Source: a virus. From it: a stretch of 30,982 bases of DNA. The position numbers were made by a program, and so were the translations under genes. Under the pieces are notes generated by a model, which worked only from the letters and a program-made list of their open reading frames with translations, was not told the DNA's origin and made no database searches. Each line of letters begins with the position of its first letter. Within the stretch, counting starts at the first letter, position 1. Shown here one piece after another: positions 15,784 through 24,007 of the stretch. The stretch is from positions 1 through 30,982 of the IMG/VR virus record IMGVR_UViG_3300025874_000857. One strand, 5' to 3'.

Positions 15784-16076
15784 TGTACGGGTTTAAAGAA
15801 TATATTACTGAAGCTAAGATCAAATGGAAGAAGGTTCCAGATGGATATGGCGCAGGTAATAAGAAAGTATTCAAACATGTAACTTCAGATGGTAAGTTTG
15901 AGATTCGTTTGTCTGGTATGGATTCTATGAAGTTTAATAAAGACGGGAGTCAGAAAGTACTGCCTACAGTTTTTGACAAAAGCGGACAGACCCCAAGGTA
16001 TCCAGTCACTGGATATAAGAATGTAGCTACTGCTAAGAAAGAAGTTCAACGATGGATGGACGACCATGGAATCTAA
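15783..16076 (+). CDS. small putative capsid-targeted protein
   Basis: A 97-residue protein. ATG 15783 (TAATG overlap) gives MYGFKEYITE|AK, an I-x-E|A tag at 8-11. It is followed by a basic domain with alternating strands (KWKKVPDGYG, FEIRLSGMDSMKF) and a C-terminal helix (ATAKKEVQRWMDDHGI). No known family. An upstream in-frame ATG at 15762 lacks the tag pattern. Confidence 0.7.
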   Translation: MYGFKEYITEAKIKWKKVPDGYGAGNKKVFKHVTSDGKFEIRLSGMDSMKFNKDGSQKVLPTVFDKSGQTPRYPVTGYKNVATAKKEVQRWMDDHGI

Positions 16077-16080
16077 AAAT

Positions 16081-16458
16081 ATGCATACATTCTTAGAGCA
16101 TGTAGAAGAAAGATTTGGTATCTATGAAGGTCAACATGTACCTTTAGATCAACCTATGATTGAAATAGATGAAGCTGCTGAACCTGAACTAAATAAACCT
16201 AAGAGGTCTAGTGGTAAAAAGAAATATGTAGTTTACGTTAAGAATCCCAAAACTGGTAACGTAAAGAAAATAGAATTTGGCGACGAAAAGGGTGGTCTCA
16301 CATCTAAAATTAATAATCGCGATGCAGCACGTAACTTTGCATCACGCCATAATTGTGATACCAAAACAGATAAAACAAAAGCAGGATATTGGGCGTGCCG
16401 ACTTCCAAAATATGCTAAAGACTTGGGGTTAAAAGGTGGTGGATCTTACTTTTGGTAA
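16081..16458 (+). CDS. conserved phage head-region protein with RHxCD motif
   Basis: A 125-residue protein. ATG 16081 gives MHTFLEHVEERFGIYE|G, a tag variant (I-x-E|G at 14-17). The C-terminal domain KKYVVYVKNPKTGNVKKIEFGD, then FASRHNCD and GYWACRLPKYA, is a pattern I recall from many marine T4-like phages, without assigned function. The two cysteines in this domain could bind metal. It overlaps the next gene by 23 bases. Confidence 0.7.
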   Translation: MHTFLEHVEERFGIYEGQHVPLDQPMIEIDEAAEPELNKPKRSSGKKKYVVYVKNPKTGNVKKIEFGDEKGGLTSKINNRDAARNFASRHNCDTKTDKTKAGYWACRLPKYAKDLGLKGGGSYFW

Positions 16459-16708
16459 AAAACCGTATTGGGAAGATGGAGAGGTAAGAACCTTTGACCC
16501 AACTGTAGAAGATGCTGAATACGTTTGGCATAGAGACTTTGAAAATAGAGAAATAGAAATTTTAGAAGGCGAGGGCTGGCAGTTCCAATTAGAAAGATGT
16601 CTACCCTGGTTATTAAAAAAAGGTATGGTATTTGATATTAAACAATACGAATATCATAGATTAATTAAAGGCGTAACACCATTAAAATGTAGGGTTATAA
16701 AAACATGA
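16436..16708 (+). CDS. small cupin-like conserved phage protein
   Basis: A 90-residue protein. HRDFENREIEILEGEGWQFQ, LPWLLKKGMVFDI and YEYHRLIKG give the short-strand rhythm and a paired His/Glu pattern of small cupin-like phage proteins. No Met is available, so translation likely starts at GTG 16436 (or GTG 16439) in the end of the previous gene, after AAAAGG. It lacks the capsid tag seen in its neighbours. Function is unknown. Confidence 0.65.
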   Translation: MVDLTFGKKPYWEDGEVRTFDPTVEDAEYVWHRDFENREIEILEGEGWQFQLERCLPWLLKKGMVFDIKQYEYHRLIKGVTPLKCRVIKT

Positions 16709-17004
16709 CAACAGCTAATGAACAAAGAGCAGCAGCTGCGGCAAGATTAGATAGAATCGAAGAAAAGATTGATAAACTGTCTGACGCTATTATTTCTTTA
16801 GCTCGAGCAGAAGAAAAGATTGCAACAATGGCTGAGTTTGGTAAACAACAAGGGGAACAAATATTAACTCTTATAAATAGAGTTGATAAGTTAGATCAAG
16901 TCGTACGTGAAAACGCAGCGACAGTAAATATAATTAATAAACTATTCTGGATAGTAATCGCGGCAGCCGCCACAGCTATCACAGGAATGCTTTTCATACA
17001 ATAG
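16705..17004 (+). CDS. coiled-coil protein with C-terminal membrane segment
   Basis: A 99-residue protein. About 75 residues of heptad-like helix (RIEEKIDKLSDAI, INRVDKLDQVV) end in a hydrophobic segment (LFWIVIAAAATAITGMLFI, about 80-98). This is a tail-anchored topology. Similar small phage proteins are sometimes called holin-like or virion-associated; nothing here proves either. It overlaps the preceding gene by 4 bases. Confidence 0.7.
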   Translation: MTTANEQRAAAAARLDRIEEKIDKLSDAIISLARAEEKIATMAEFGKQQGEQILTLINRVDKLDQVVRENAATVNIINKLFWIVIAAAATAITGMLFIQ

Positions 17005-17015
17005 GAGAAACTAAT

Positions 17016-17939
17016 ATGAGACTTAATGATAAAGATACCTTAAGCATTGCTGCAGCCGTTAGCGATGTACTCGAAGGTAAAGTAAAAAAGGAAGAAACAA
17101 AATATCCACATGATATGTTTCATCCAGAAACCGGCGAAAAAGAAGTAGCTAAAGACGAAGCTGAGCATAAAGCTCTTGCTAAAAAAGGCTATACTCATGA
17201 AAAGCCAGAAGTTGATGAAGTGGCTGAGCCTAAAGCTAAAGGTGAAAAAGACTTTAAAGGTAAACATACAGTTAAAAAATCTGGTGAAAAAGAAGACGGT
17301 TCAGTAGTTAAGGAAGAAGTAACTATTTCAATTACTGAAACTAAACTTAAAGCTGGTAAGGGTAAAGCTAAGATCGATATTGATCACGAAGGCGATGACA
17401 TAAAGGCTACTGAAAAGAAATTTAAAGTAAAATTTAAGAAAACAAAAGATGGCTTTGATCTTTCTGGAGAAAAGAAAAACATTTTAGCTTACTTGCAATC
17501 AAAAGATTACGATATGGATCCTGAAGATATTGAAGATCTTTTTCCAGAACTAATGGAAGGTTTAGAAACTATTGAAGAAGGTTTTACTAAAGCTCAGATT
17601 AAAAAAGCTGTAGAAATGGCTCTTAAATCAGATGGTAAAATGACTCCAGTCGCGAAAAAGATTGAAAAGATTAAAAAAGGATTGAGTAGTCATAAAGAAG
17701 TAGCTGCAGCATTCCAATTGGCCAATGAAGAAGTTACTGAAGCTATGGTTGAAGAAGCTCATACAATGAATGAAGCTAAATCTAAAATGCAAGAAGATAA
17801 AGAAAGATATCAAAAATTCTTTAAGTCTGCTTTGAAAAAGTTTGGTGTCGATTCACCAGCTCAACTTAAAGGCGATAAGAAGAAAGAATTTTTTGATTAT
17901 GTTGATAAGAACTACGAGGCTGATAACGAAGAAGACTAA
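17016..17939 (+). CDS. highly charged head-region protein, candidate scaffold/core protein
   Basis: A 307-residue protein, mostly K/E/D with few aromatics. Two sites fit a T4-type head-protease cut: LME|G at 179-182 and IEE|G at 186-189. The C-terminal module (about 262-300, YQKFFKSALKKFGVDSPAQL then KKKEFFDYVDK) recurs, from memory, in marine phage head-region proteins. AGGAGAAACTAAT precedes the ATG. The N-terminus does not start M-K-x-F, though VLE|G occurs at 18-21. A scaffold or DNA-associated internal protein is plausible. Confidence 0.7.
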   Translation: MRLNDKDTLSIAAAVSDVLEGKVKKEETKYPHDMFHPETGEKEVAKDEAEHKALAKKGYTHEKPEVDEVAEPKAKGEKDFKGKHTVKKSGEKEDGSVVKEEVTISITETKLKAGKGKAKIDIDHEGDDIKATEKKFKVKFKKTKDGFDLSGEKKNILAYLQSKDYDMDPEDIEDLFPELMEGLETIEEGFTKAQIKKAVEMALKSDGKMTPVAKKIEKIKKGLSSHKEVAAAFQLANEEVTEAMVEEAHTMNEAKSKMQEDKERYQKFFKSALKKFGVDSPAQLKGDKKKEFFDYVDKNYEADNEED

Positions 17940-17960
17940 TTTATCTTGTATAGATAATAT

Positions 17961-18332
17961 ATGATGAAAATATTTGACAAGCTTAACAGCAGAAATTTTG
18001 AACTCTTTGCGTCGCAACATTACAATAATCCTGAGTGTTGCGACGTTGAAGAGTTTAAAGAAGATTTAACAAGATTTAAGTATCTAAAACGATTACTTAG
18101 ACGATATGAACAATATGATGACTTGCAAGAAAGGCTTATATTGAACCACATTATTGTCTTATATAACGTTTTTGGTATTGAAGCGGCTAACAGAATGATG
18201 TGGTTTAAAGTAGAACCAGAACATCATTCAATGCTAAAGACTTTTTTAATCTTCCTGAATTATCTTCCGGAAGATGCTAAGGTAGAAATACCATTAGACC
18301 AAGTCATAATAGATAAACTGAGGAAACTTTAA
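17961..18332 (+). CDS. hypothetical helical protein, 123 residues
   Basis: Starts at ATG 17961 or 17964. It is helical, with FKYLKRLLRRYEQYDDLQERLILNHIIVLYNVFGIEAANRMMWFK, a pattern conserved in T4-like marine phage head regions in my recollection. No catalytic motif. The stop overlaps the next gene's ATG. The leader has no clear Shine-Dalgarno. Confidence 0.65.
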   Translation: MMKIFDKLNSRNFELFASQHYNNPECCDVEEFKEDLTRFKYLKRLLRRYEQYDDLQERLILNHIIVLYNVFGIEAANRMMWFKVEPEHHSMLKTFLIFLNYLPEDAKVEIPLDQVIIDKLRKL

Positions 18333-18925
18333 TGAGCGTAGTCTCAAGAACAGCTGATTTATTCTATGCCTTTAGGTTTCTAAAGTTATTAGTCTCGTCT
18401 TGGGATAAGACCGATGCATATGAACTAGGCATTATTGATGCCGAAGGTAAGATTCTTAAGAAAGCTAAAGATCGAAAAACTCCACAGGAAAAATCAGCTT
18501 ACACGGTTTTTCATAGACTAGTATTTAATGTAAAACGTCTACTTAATAAGTTACCATTTGGTCAGACTAAATTAGCGTCTTATGCATCAGCTTTATTTTT
18601 AATTAAAGAAAATACCCAATTAACTGATGATGAAATTAAAGATGTATTAAACCAAGTGTTTGATGATCTTGAAGAAACTATTAATTTATCTGAAAATGCT
18701 TCATGGTTTGATAAGAATAGTAGGTTATCACCTGGAACATATACATTAATTCAAGATATTGCTTCTCCAAACACCGGTGAAGTGATCGCTAGTATAAATA
18801 CTAAGGTAAAGGCTATTGATTTTACAGAAGCCTATGGTAATATATTTGGTTTAAACATATACCAAGTAGAACATATGTTAACTAAGCAAAAGATACTAGT
18901 AACTAGTGTGGATTTAAAAAGATGA
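18332..18925 (+). CDS. conserved T4-like marine phage protein, 197 residues
   Basis: Begins MSVVSRTADLFYAFRFLKLLV. SAYTVFHRLVFNVKRLLNKLP and KLASYASALFLIKE are strongly conserved in related phages as I recall, but with no assigned function. The sequence is mainly helical. It overlaps the previous stop by one base and the next gene by 4. It has no capsid tag. Confidence 0.7.
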   Translation: MSVVSRTADLFYAFRFLKLLVSSWDKTDAYELGIIDAEGKILKKAKDRKTPQEKSAYTVFHRLVFNVKRLLNKLPFGQTKLASYASALFLIKENTQLTDDEIKDVLNQVFDDLEETINLSENASWFDKNSRLSPGTYTLIQDIASPNTGEVIASINTKVKAIDFTEAYGNIFGLNIYQVEHMLTKQKILVTSVDLKR

Positions 18926-19131
18926 AAACATTTAAAGATATGTGGGAAGACGCAGCAGCAAATTCAGTAGCATCGGGTGGTGTATCTATGCCAGCGGATG
19001 CTGTAAAGAAAAAGAAAAAGAAAGATCTATACGATGGTAGAACTAAAGCTGGTCGTAAATTCGTAGAAAGAATAGTAGCTAGGCGCAAAGCAGCCGAAGC
19101 AAAAAAGGAAGCAAAAAATGAAAACATTTAA
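18922..19131 (+). CDS. small lysine-rich putative internal head protein
   Basis: A 69-residue protein starting MKTFKDMWED|AAA, a tag-like start with M-W-E in place of L/I-x-E. It is followed by DAVKKKKKKDLYDG and RKFVERIVARRKAAEAKK. The basic composition suggests DNA binding. It overlaps the preceding gene by 4 bases and the next by 14. Confidence 0.65.
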   Translation: MKTFKDMWEDAAANSVASGGVSMPADAVKKKKKKDLYDGRTKAGRKFVERIVARRKAAEAKKEAKNENI

Positions 19132-19558
19132 AGAAATAAGAGAAGCTATGTCAACTTGGACAGTGACTGTTCAGAAACCAGTTAATAAGCTTAAGAAAGG
19201 CGATAAGCAAGTTGTTAAAGCTCGTTCTGGTTTTGAAGCAATTAATAAAGCTATGAAGTTATGGAAAGATCCTGCTCTTAAAGCTGCATCAGCAGATTCA
19301 TTTAAGATTACTAAAGAAGGTCTAGACGAATCTAGTGATCCTAAAGTTGCTAAAGCTGTTCAAGGACTAAATGATCTTGGTAATAAAATGAAAGGTCGAG
19401 ATCAGAAAGACATAAGACGTATCGAAAAGCTATATAGATCTGGTAATAGTAAAGTATTTCAAGGTGCTATAAGAGCATTGGATACAGACCTTAGAGATCA
19501 AGTTAAGGATATTTTTGATGCGCTAGGTATGGTTAAGAAAGGTGTAGTAGACTTCTAA
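19118..19558 (+). CDS. putative capsid-targeted protein, 146 residues
   Basis: Starts MKTFKEIRE|AMS, with I-R-E|A at 7-10, almost the same as the 14756 tag. An N-terminal strand-rich domain (WTVTVQKPVNKL, QVVKARSGFEAINKAMKLW) is followed by a helical C-terminus (DIRRIEKLYRSGNSKVFQGAIRALD). No family. It is the last tagged gene before the lysis cassette. Confidence 0.7.
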   Translation: MKTFKEIREAMSTWTVTVQKPVNKLKKGDKQVVKARSGFEAINKAMKLWKDPALKAASADSFKITKEGLDESSDPKVAKAVQGLNDLGNKMKGRDQKDIRRIEKLYRSGNSKVFQGAIRALDTDLRDQVKDIFDALGMVKKGVVDF

Positions 19559-19574
19559 TATAGGTTAAAATTAT

Positions 19575-19967
19575 ATGAGTAAAATATTGATTGGAATTAT
19601 TGTTGCTATGGGTTTTACTGGTATGATGTATTACCAATTTTCTGTTGTACCAATGAAGAACAAGCTGGAAGAACAAACAAAGGTTATTCTAGCTCAAGAT
19701 CTAAGAGATCAAGAACAAAAGGCCGCGATCGAGGCAATTCAAAGTAACTTGGAAAAGACTTCTAATTCTCTCAGAGGTCTTCAAGTACAAAATCAGCAAT
19801 ACGAAACTCAAATGTCTGAATATATGGATATATTCCGTAGGCATAACATTGCTAAGCTCGCAAGCGCTAGACCTGGATTGATGGAAACACGAATTAATAA
19901 TGCAACAAAGGAGGTGTTTGATGGTATCGAAGCAGATAGCAATCGTATTAGCTCTCTTAATGATTAG
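19575..19967 (+). CDS. inner-membrane spanin (Rz-like)
   Basis: A 130-residue protein with one N-terminal membrane segment (ILIGIIVAMGFTGMMYYQF, about 4-22) and a long periplasmic coiled coil (QDLRDQEQKAAIEAIQS onward). This is the i-spanin layout; i-spanins and outer-membrane o-spanins join to fuse membranes at lysis. The o-spanin-like lipoprotein gene begins inside its 3' end, as in Rz/Rz1 arrangements. T4 uses separate PseT.3/PseT.2 for this. Confidence 0.75.
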   Translation: MSKILIGIIVAMGFTGMMYYQFSVVPMKNKLEEQTKVILAQDLRDQEQKAAIEAIQSNLEKTSNSLRGLQVQNQQYETQMSEYMDIFRRHNIAKLASARPGLMETRINNATKEVFDGIEADSNRISSLND

Positions 19968-20412
19968 TGGGTGTAGTCTATTACAACAACCACCTCGTGA
20001 AGTCGAAATAATAACTAAACCAATTAAGATTGATATTGTACAACCAGTATTACCAAGATCTTTAAACTTAAAAGAACCTAAGTGGTACGTAGTTTCAGAC
20101 ACTAAAATCATTGAAAATTGTTTAAAGAACGAAGAAGGCAAGTCTGATTGTAAGCTTGGTAGAGAAGATCTATACCCTGAAGGATATACATACTTTGATA
20201 AGTTTATTGATGATATTAAAAAAATGCACGGAGGCGATACAGTATTTGTTGCTATGAGCGTTGCCGATTATGAGTTAATGGCTTATAATACACAAGAGAT
20301 TAAAAGATATATTAATCAACTCGGTGAAGTAATAGTTTATTATAGAAACGTAACAATAGGCGACGAAGATGCTGGAGCAGTGGAAATTAAAGTGGAGAAA
20401 AAAGATGAGTAG
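19921..20412 (+). CDS. outer-membrane lipoprotein, probable o-spanin
   Basis: A 163-residue protein. A strong AGGAGG precedes ATG 19921, which gives a lipoprotein signal MVSKQIAIVLALLMISGC with C18 as the lipidated residue. After a proline-rich segment, a C-terminal domain (KWYVVSD, DTVFVAMSVADYELMAYNTQEIKRYINQLGEVIVYYR) resembles lysis-region lipoproteins of marine phages. It overlaps the i-spanin by 47 bases and the lipase by 8. It is large for an o-spanin, so the C-terminal domain may have another use. Confidence 0.7.
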   Translation: MVSKQIAIVLALLMISGCSLLQQPPREVEIITKPIKIDIVQPVLPRSLNLKEPKWYVVSDTKIIENCLKNEEGKSDCKLGREDLYPEGYTYFDKFIDDIKKMHGGDTVFVAMSVADYELMAYNTQEIKRYINQLGEVIVYYRNVTIGDEDAGAVEIKVEKKDE

Positions 20413-21160
20413 AATGAAAGACGATATGACAGTATGGGAAAGAGCAGAAGTAGCAGCAAAGCTATCAGCCATCGCATACATGAATCCTAAACCGGCTGAA
20501 ACAGCATGTAAAAAGCTGGGTTTTGCTTCAGGTAAAATTATTAGCAGAGACGGTGCAGAAGTACTTATTGCAAAAGATAGAAATGATCTATGGTTTGCAT
20601 TTAGAGGAACAGAACCAAACAGACTCAATGATGTTATGGCTGATCTTAAAGTTATTAAAAATTCAGCAGTAGCTGGAGGTAAAGTCCATGGGGGTTTCCA
20701 AGAAGAAGTCGACGATGTATGGATGGATATTGTAAAAGAACTAGAACATAATGACCAACTAAAGGTACGAAAAGATGTATATTTTACTGGGCATAGTTTG
20801 GGTGCTGCTATGGCTACTATTAGTGCCACACGTTATGAACCTCAAGAACTCTTCACATTCGGATCGCCGAGAGTCGGAGGTAAACGATTCATCAAAAATG
20901 TAAAATGTGATCATTATAGATTTATGAATAATAATGATATCGTATGTAGAATCCCACCAGCATGGCTAGGATTTAGACATCACGGTACTATGATTTACTT
21001 TAATAGATTTGGTGATAAAGCGTTAAAGCCAACATGGGCTGATTTCTTTTATGGTATTATTCAGTCATGGAAAAGATGGACATTCTTTGATGGTGTTGTA
21101 GACCATGGAATGCCTAACTATGTTAAAGCTATTAAAAAACTAGCTAAAACGGAGAAGTGA
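20405..21160 (+). CDS. class 3 (alpha/beta-hydrolase) lipase
   Basis: A 251-residue protein. The nucleophile elbow GHSLG (129-133, S131) follows HGGFQEEVDDVW; NNDIVCRIPP carries D178 and RHHGTMIYF carries the His (192-193). This is the catalytic triad order of class 3 lipases. ATG 20405 follows GGAGAAAA and overlaps the o-spanin stop. No signal peptide is visible, so it may act in the cytoplasm, through a holin lesion, or as a virion part. Its place in the lysis cassette suggests phospholipid attack at exit. Confidence 0.85.
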   Translation: MSRMKDDMTVWERAEVAAKLSAIAYMNPKPAETACKKLGFASGKIISRDGAEVLIAKDRNDLWFAFRGTEPNRLNDVMADLKVIKNSAVAGGKVHGGFQEEVDDVWMDIVKELEHNDQLKVRKDVYFTGHSLGAAMATISATRYEPQELFTFGSPRVGGKRFIKNVKCDHYRFMNNNDIVCRIPPAWLGFRHHGTMIYFNRFGDKALKPTWADFFYGIIQSWKRWTFFDGVVDHGMPNYVKAIKKLAKTEK

Positions 21161-21161
21161 T

Positions 21162-21461
21162 ATGCATTGGCTATTAATACTTACACTTAAATCAATATTA
21201 TCTTCAATCATTGGTAGTTCGTTCTATCAATGGTTTCAAGGTACCACTATGGGTATATGGTTTCAAAAGAAAGTCGATCAATATATGGAATACTTTGCTG
21301 AAAAGTATGACCTTGAATTGGCTAAAAAGGACGCAAAGTTTAGGAAACAATATCCTCTTCAAGCTGATCGATTAGATCATCTAGAAGCCGATTTTATGAC
21401 TATATGGGAACTTCCGGTTATTCAAAAGGCTATCATTACCGAATTAAAAAAAATAAAATAA
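21162..21461 (+). CDS. small membrane-associated hypothetical protein
   Basis: A 99-residue protein. An N-terminal hydrophobic stretch (LLILTLKSILSSIIGSSFYQWF) is followed by a charged helix (YFAEKYDLELAKKDAKF) and an amphipathic tail. It is the last lysis-cassette gene; a holin-like role is possible but unproven. The ATG follows GGAGAAGTGAT. Confidence 0.6.
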   Translation: MHWLLILTLKSILSSIIGSSFYQWFQGTTMGIWFQKKVDQYMEYFAEKYDLELAKKDAKFRKQYPLQADRLDHLEADFMTIWELPVIQKAIITELKKIK

Positions 21462-21464
21462 ACG

Positions 21465-21493
21465 TTTACAAAGCTTAAGTTTTATGTTATAAT
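21465..21493 (+). promoter_or_regulatory. early-type promoter for the nrd operon
   Basis: TTTACA (21465-21470), a 17-base spacer and TATAAT (21488-21493) after TGT. It is the only clear promoter in front of nrdA. Confidence 0.87.
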
Positions 21494-21518
21494 ATATACT
21501 ATTACTAATTAATAAACT

Positions 21519-23834
21519 ATGAATGATGGACAACCACTTATGACGATGCATGTAACTAAGCGCAACGGAACATCGCAAGACTTTGATTTAGAAAAAGTAC
21601 ACAAAGTTTTAGAATGGGCCACCGCTGAAATCTCCGGAGTTTCAGTCTCCGAAATAGAAATTAAAGCAAATATACAATTATACGATAAGATTCCAGCGTA
21701 TGATATTCATGAACTTCTTATTAAATCAGCAGCAGAACTAATCTCAGAGCATACGCCAAACTATCAATATGTTGCTGCTCGATTAATATCTTATAAGCTT
21801 CGAAAAGAAGTCTATGGTCAATATACACCTAAATCATTAGTTGAAGTTGTCATCGATAACGTATCTCGCGGAGTTTACGATGGCGCAATTATGCAGGAAT
21901 ATTCCCGCGAAGAACTACTCGAACTAGATGCTTCTATTAAACATGATAGGGATGATACATTCACTTTTGCTGGTATGGAACAGTTTAGAGGTAAGTATCT
22001 AGTTCAAGATCGAAAAACTAAAGTTCACTATGAAACACCTCAAATATTGTATATGATGATTGCTGCGACATTATTTTCTAAATATCCAAAAGAAACCAGA
22101 ATTAAATACGTTAAGGATTACTATGATGCAATATCTCTCTTCTATATTTCGCTCCCTACGCCAATCATGGCTGGTGTTCGTACGCCAACGCGTCAGTTTT
22201 CAAGTTGTGTGCTTATTGAATCTGGCGATAGTTTGGATTCTATCAATGCAACTGCCACTTCAATAGTAAAATATATTTCTAAGAAGGCAGGTATTGGTAT
22301 TGGTGCTGGTTCTATTAGAGCTGAAGGATCAAGAGTTGGCGATGGTTCAGTGGTTCACACAGGCCTTATTCCATTCTTAAAATACTTTCAAGCCGCAGTA
22401 AAGTCTTGTTCTCAAGGCGGTGTTCGTGGTGGAGCTGCTACTGTATATCTACCAATGTGGCATTATGAATTTGATGACCTTATTGTGCTTAAAAATAACA
22501 AAGGTATTGAAGAAAACCGTGTAAGACATATGGACTATGCATTTCAAGTTAATAAACTGATGTATGAACGTCTGTTAACTGGTGGAGATATTACATTCTT
22601 TTGTCCAAGTGATGTGCCTGGTTTGTATGAGTCTTTCTTTGATGATCAAGACAAGTTTAAAACTCTATACGAAAAGTACGAAAAGACTCGTTCTATTCGC
22701 AAGAAGACATTGCCAGCAACTGAAGTATTCTCTACTCTTATTCAACAACGTAAAGATACCGGTAGAATCTACATCATGAACGTAGATCATGCAAATGAAC
22801 ATGGTGCGTTTAAACCTAAAATTGCTCCAGTTCGTATGAGTAACCTATGTTGTGAAATTGATCTACCAACAAGTCCATTATCAGATAATTCTGAAGAAGG
22901 AGAAATCTCATTATGTACATTATCAGCAATCAATTGGGGTCTAATCAATGAGCCCTCAGAATTTGAAAAGTATTGTGATCTTTCTGTCCGGGCTTTAGAC
23001 GAGCTGCTTGATTATCAGTCTTACCCTGTACGTGCTGCAGAACTGGGCACTATGAATCGTAGACCACTAGGTATCGGTATTATTAACTTAGCTTACTTCT
23101 TAGCTAAACGTGGTCTTAAATACGATGAAGATGCATTCGAAATAGTAGATGAATATGCTGAAGCATGGTCATATTACTTAATTAAAGCTTCTCAGCAATT
23201 AGCAAGTGAAAAAGGTGAAATTCCTTTAAAAAATCACACAAAATATGCCGATGGAGTATTGCCAATTGATACATATAAAAGAGAGCTAAATAATTTAATA
23301 GAGCATACAGAAAGACTACCGTGGAACGAGCTTCGAGAGAAACTCAAAGAAACAGGTACTCGTAATTCTACACTCATGGCACTTATGCCAGCAGAAACAA
23401 GCGCTCAAATCTCTAATAGCACGAATGGTATTGAACCACCTCGCGCATTAGTTAGTTACAAGCAGTCAAAGGATGGAGTAATGGCTCAGGTAGTTCCTGG
23501 TTACCACCATCTTAAAAATAAGTATGACCTATTGTGGGATCAAAAGTCTCCTGATGGTTATCTTAAGATCTGTGCGATTCTTCAAAAGTACATAGATCAA
23601 GGCATTAGTGTAAACACATCTTATAATCCAGAACACTACGAAGATAATAAGATTCCTATGTCTGTAATGATGACTGATTTGGTAACAGCATATAAGTATG
23701 GATTAAAACAACTTTACTATTTCAATACGTTTGATGGGGCTGGAGAAATGACAGATGAAACAACCCATCATGCATACGATGGAGAGAGTTCACAATATGA
23801 GGACGACGATGATTGTGAATCATGCAAAATATGA
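21519..23834 (+). CDS. nrdA: class Ia ribonucleotide reductase, large subunit
   Basis: A 771-residue enzyme making deoxyribonucleotides from NDPs with NrdB. The N-terminal ATP-cone has VTKRNGTSQDFDLEKVHKVL. Redox cysteines are C230 (FSSCVLIE) and C466 (LCTLSAINW), with the thiyl-radical cysteine in NLCCEI (444-445). The radical-path tyrosines are Y733-Y734 (QLYYFN). The CESC tail (C766, C769) is for glutaredoxin reduction, supplied by the nrdC gene downstream. Length fits the class. The stop overlaps the next ATG. Confidence 0.98.
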   Translation: MNDGQPLMTMHVTKRNGTSQDFDLEKVHKVLEWATAEISGVSVSEIEIKANIQLYDKIPAYDIHELLIKSAAELISEHTPNYQYVAARLISYKLRKEVYGQYTPKSLVEVVIDNVSRGVYDGAIMQEYSREELLELDASIKHDRDDTFTFAGMEQFRGKYLVQDRKTKVHYETPQILYMMIAATLFSKYPKETRIKYVKDYYDAISLFYISLPTPIMAGVRTPTRQFSSCVLIESGDSLDSINATATSIVKYISKKAGIGIGAGSIRAEGSRVGDGSVVHTGLIPFLKYFQAAVKSCSQGGVRGGAATVYLPMWHYEFDDLIVLKNNKGIEENRVRHMDYAFQVNKLMYERLLTGGDITFFCPSDVPGLYESFFDDQDKFKTLYEKYEKTRSIRKKTLPATEVFSTLIQQRKDTGRIYIMNVDHANEHGAFKPKIAPVRMSNLCCEIDLPTSPLSDNSEEGEISLCTLSAINWGLINEPSEFEKYCDLSVRALDELLDYQSYPVRAAELGTMNRRPLGIGIINLAYFLAKRGLKYDEDAFEIVDEYAEAWSYYLIKASQQLASEKGEIPLKNHTKYADGVLPIDTYKRELNNLIEHTERLPWNELREKLKETGTRNSTLMALMPAETSAQISNSTNGIEPPRALVSYKQSKDGVMAQVVPGYHHLKNKYDLLWDQKSPDGYLKICAILQKYIDQGISVNTSYNPEHYEDNKIPMSVMMTDLVTAYKYGLKQLYYFNTFDGAGEMTDETTHHAYDGESSQYEDDDDCESCKI

Positions 23835-24007
23835 AGAAAAGACCAAAAATAAAAATGAAAAGCGGAGCTGAATGGGACGCTCTTACAAACGCTAAAGGAT
23901 TCTACTGTTATTTAGCTAGACCAGGAGTATCAGCTAGTATTAAAAAGGGTTATAATAAAAGATTTAGAAAACAAGGAAAAATAAATGGCTGTATTGAAGA
24001 AGAATAA
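23831..24007 (+). CDS. small basic protein between nrdA and nrdB
   Basis: A 58-residue protein. ATG 23831 overlaps the nrdA stop and the gene overlaps the nrdB start by 23 bases. FYCYLARPGVSASIKKGYNKRFRK is a compact basic core with no known family. Translational coupling implies co-expression with the reductase; a role in it is inference. Confidence 0.6.
   Translation: MKKRPKIKMKSGAEWDALTNAKGFYCYLARPGVSASIKKGYNKRFRKQGKINGCIEEE

Noticed and set aside
20275-20829. 184-codon antisense open frame
   Set aside because: It spans the o-spanin and lipase genes, which have clear motifs; there is no ribosome-binding site or promoter on the minus strand.
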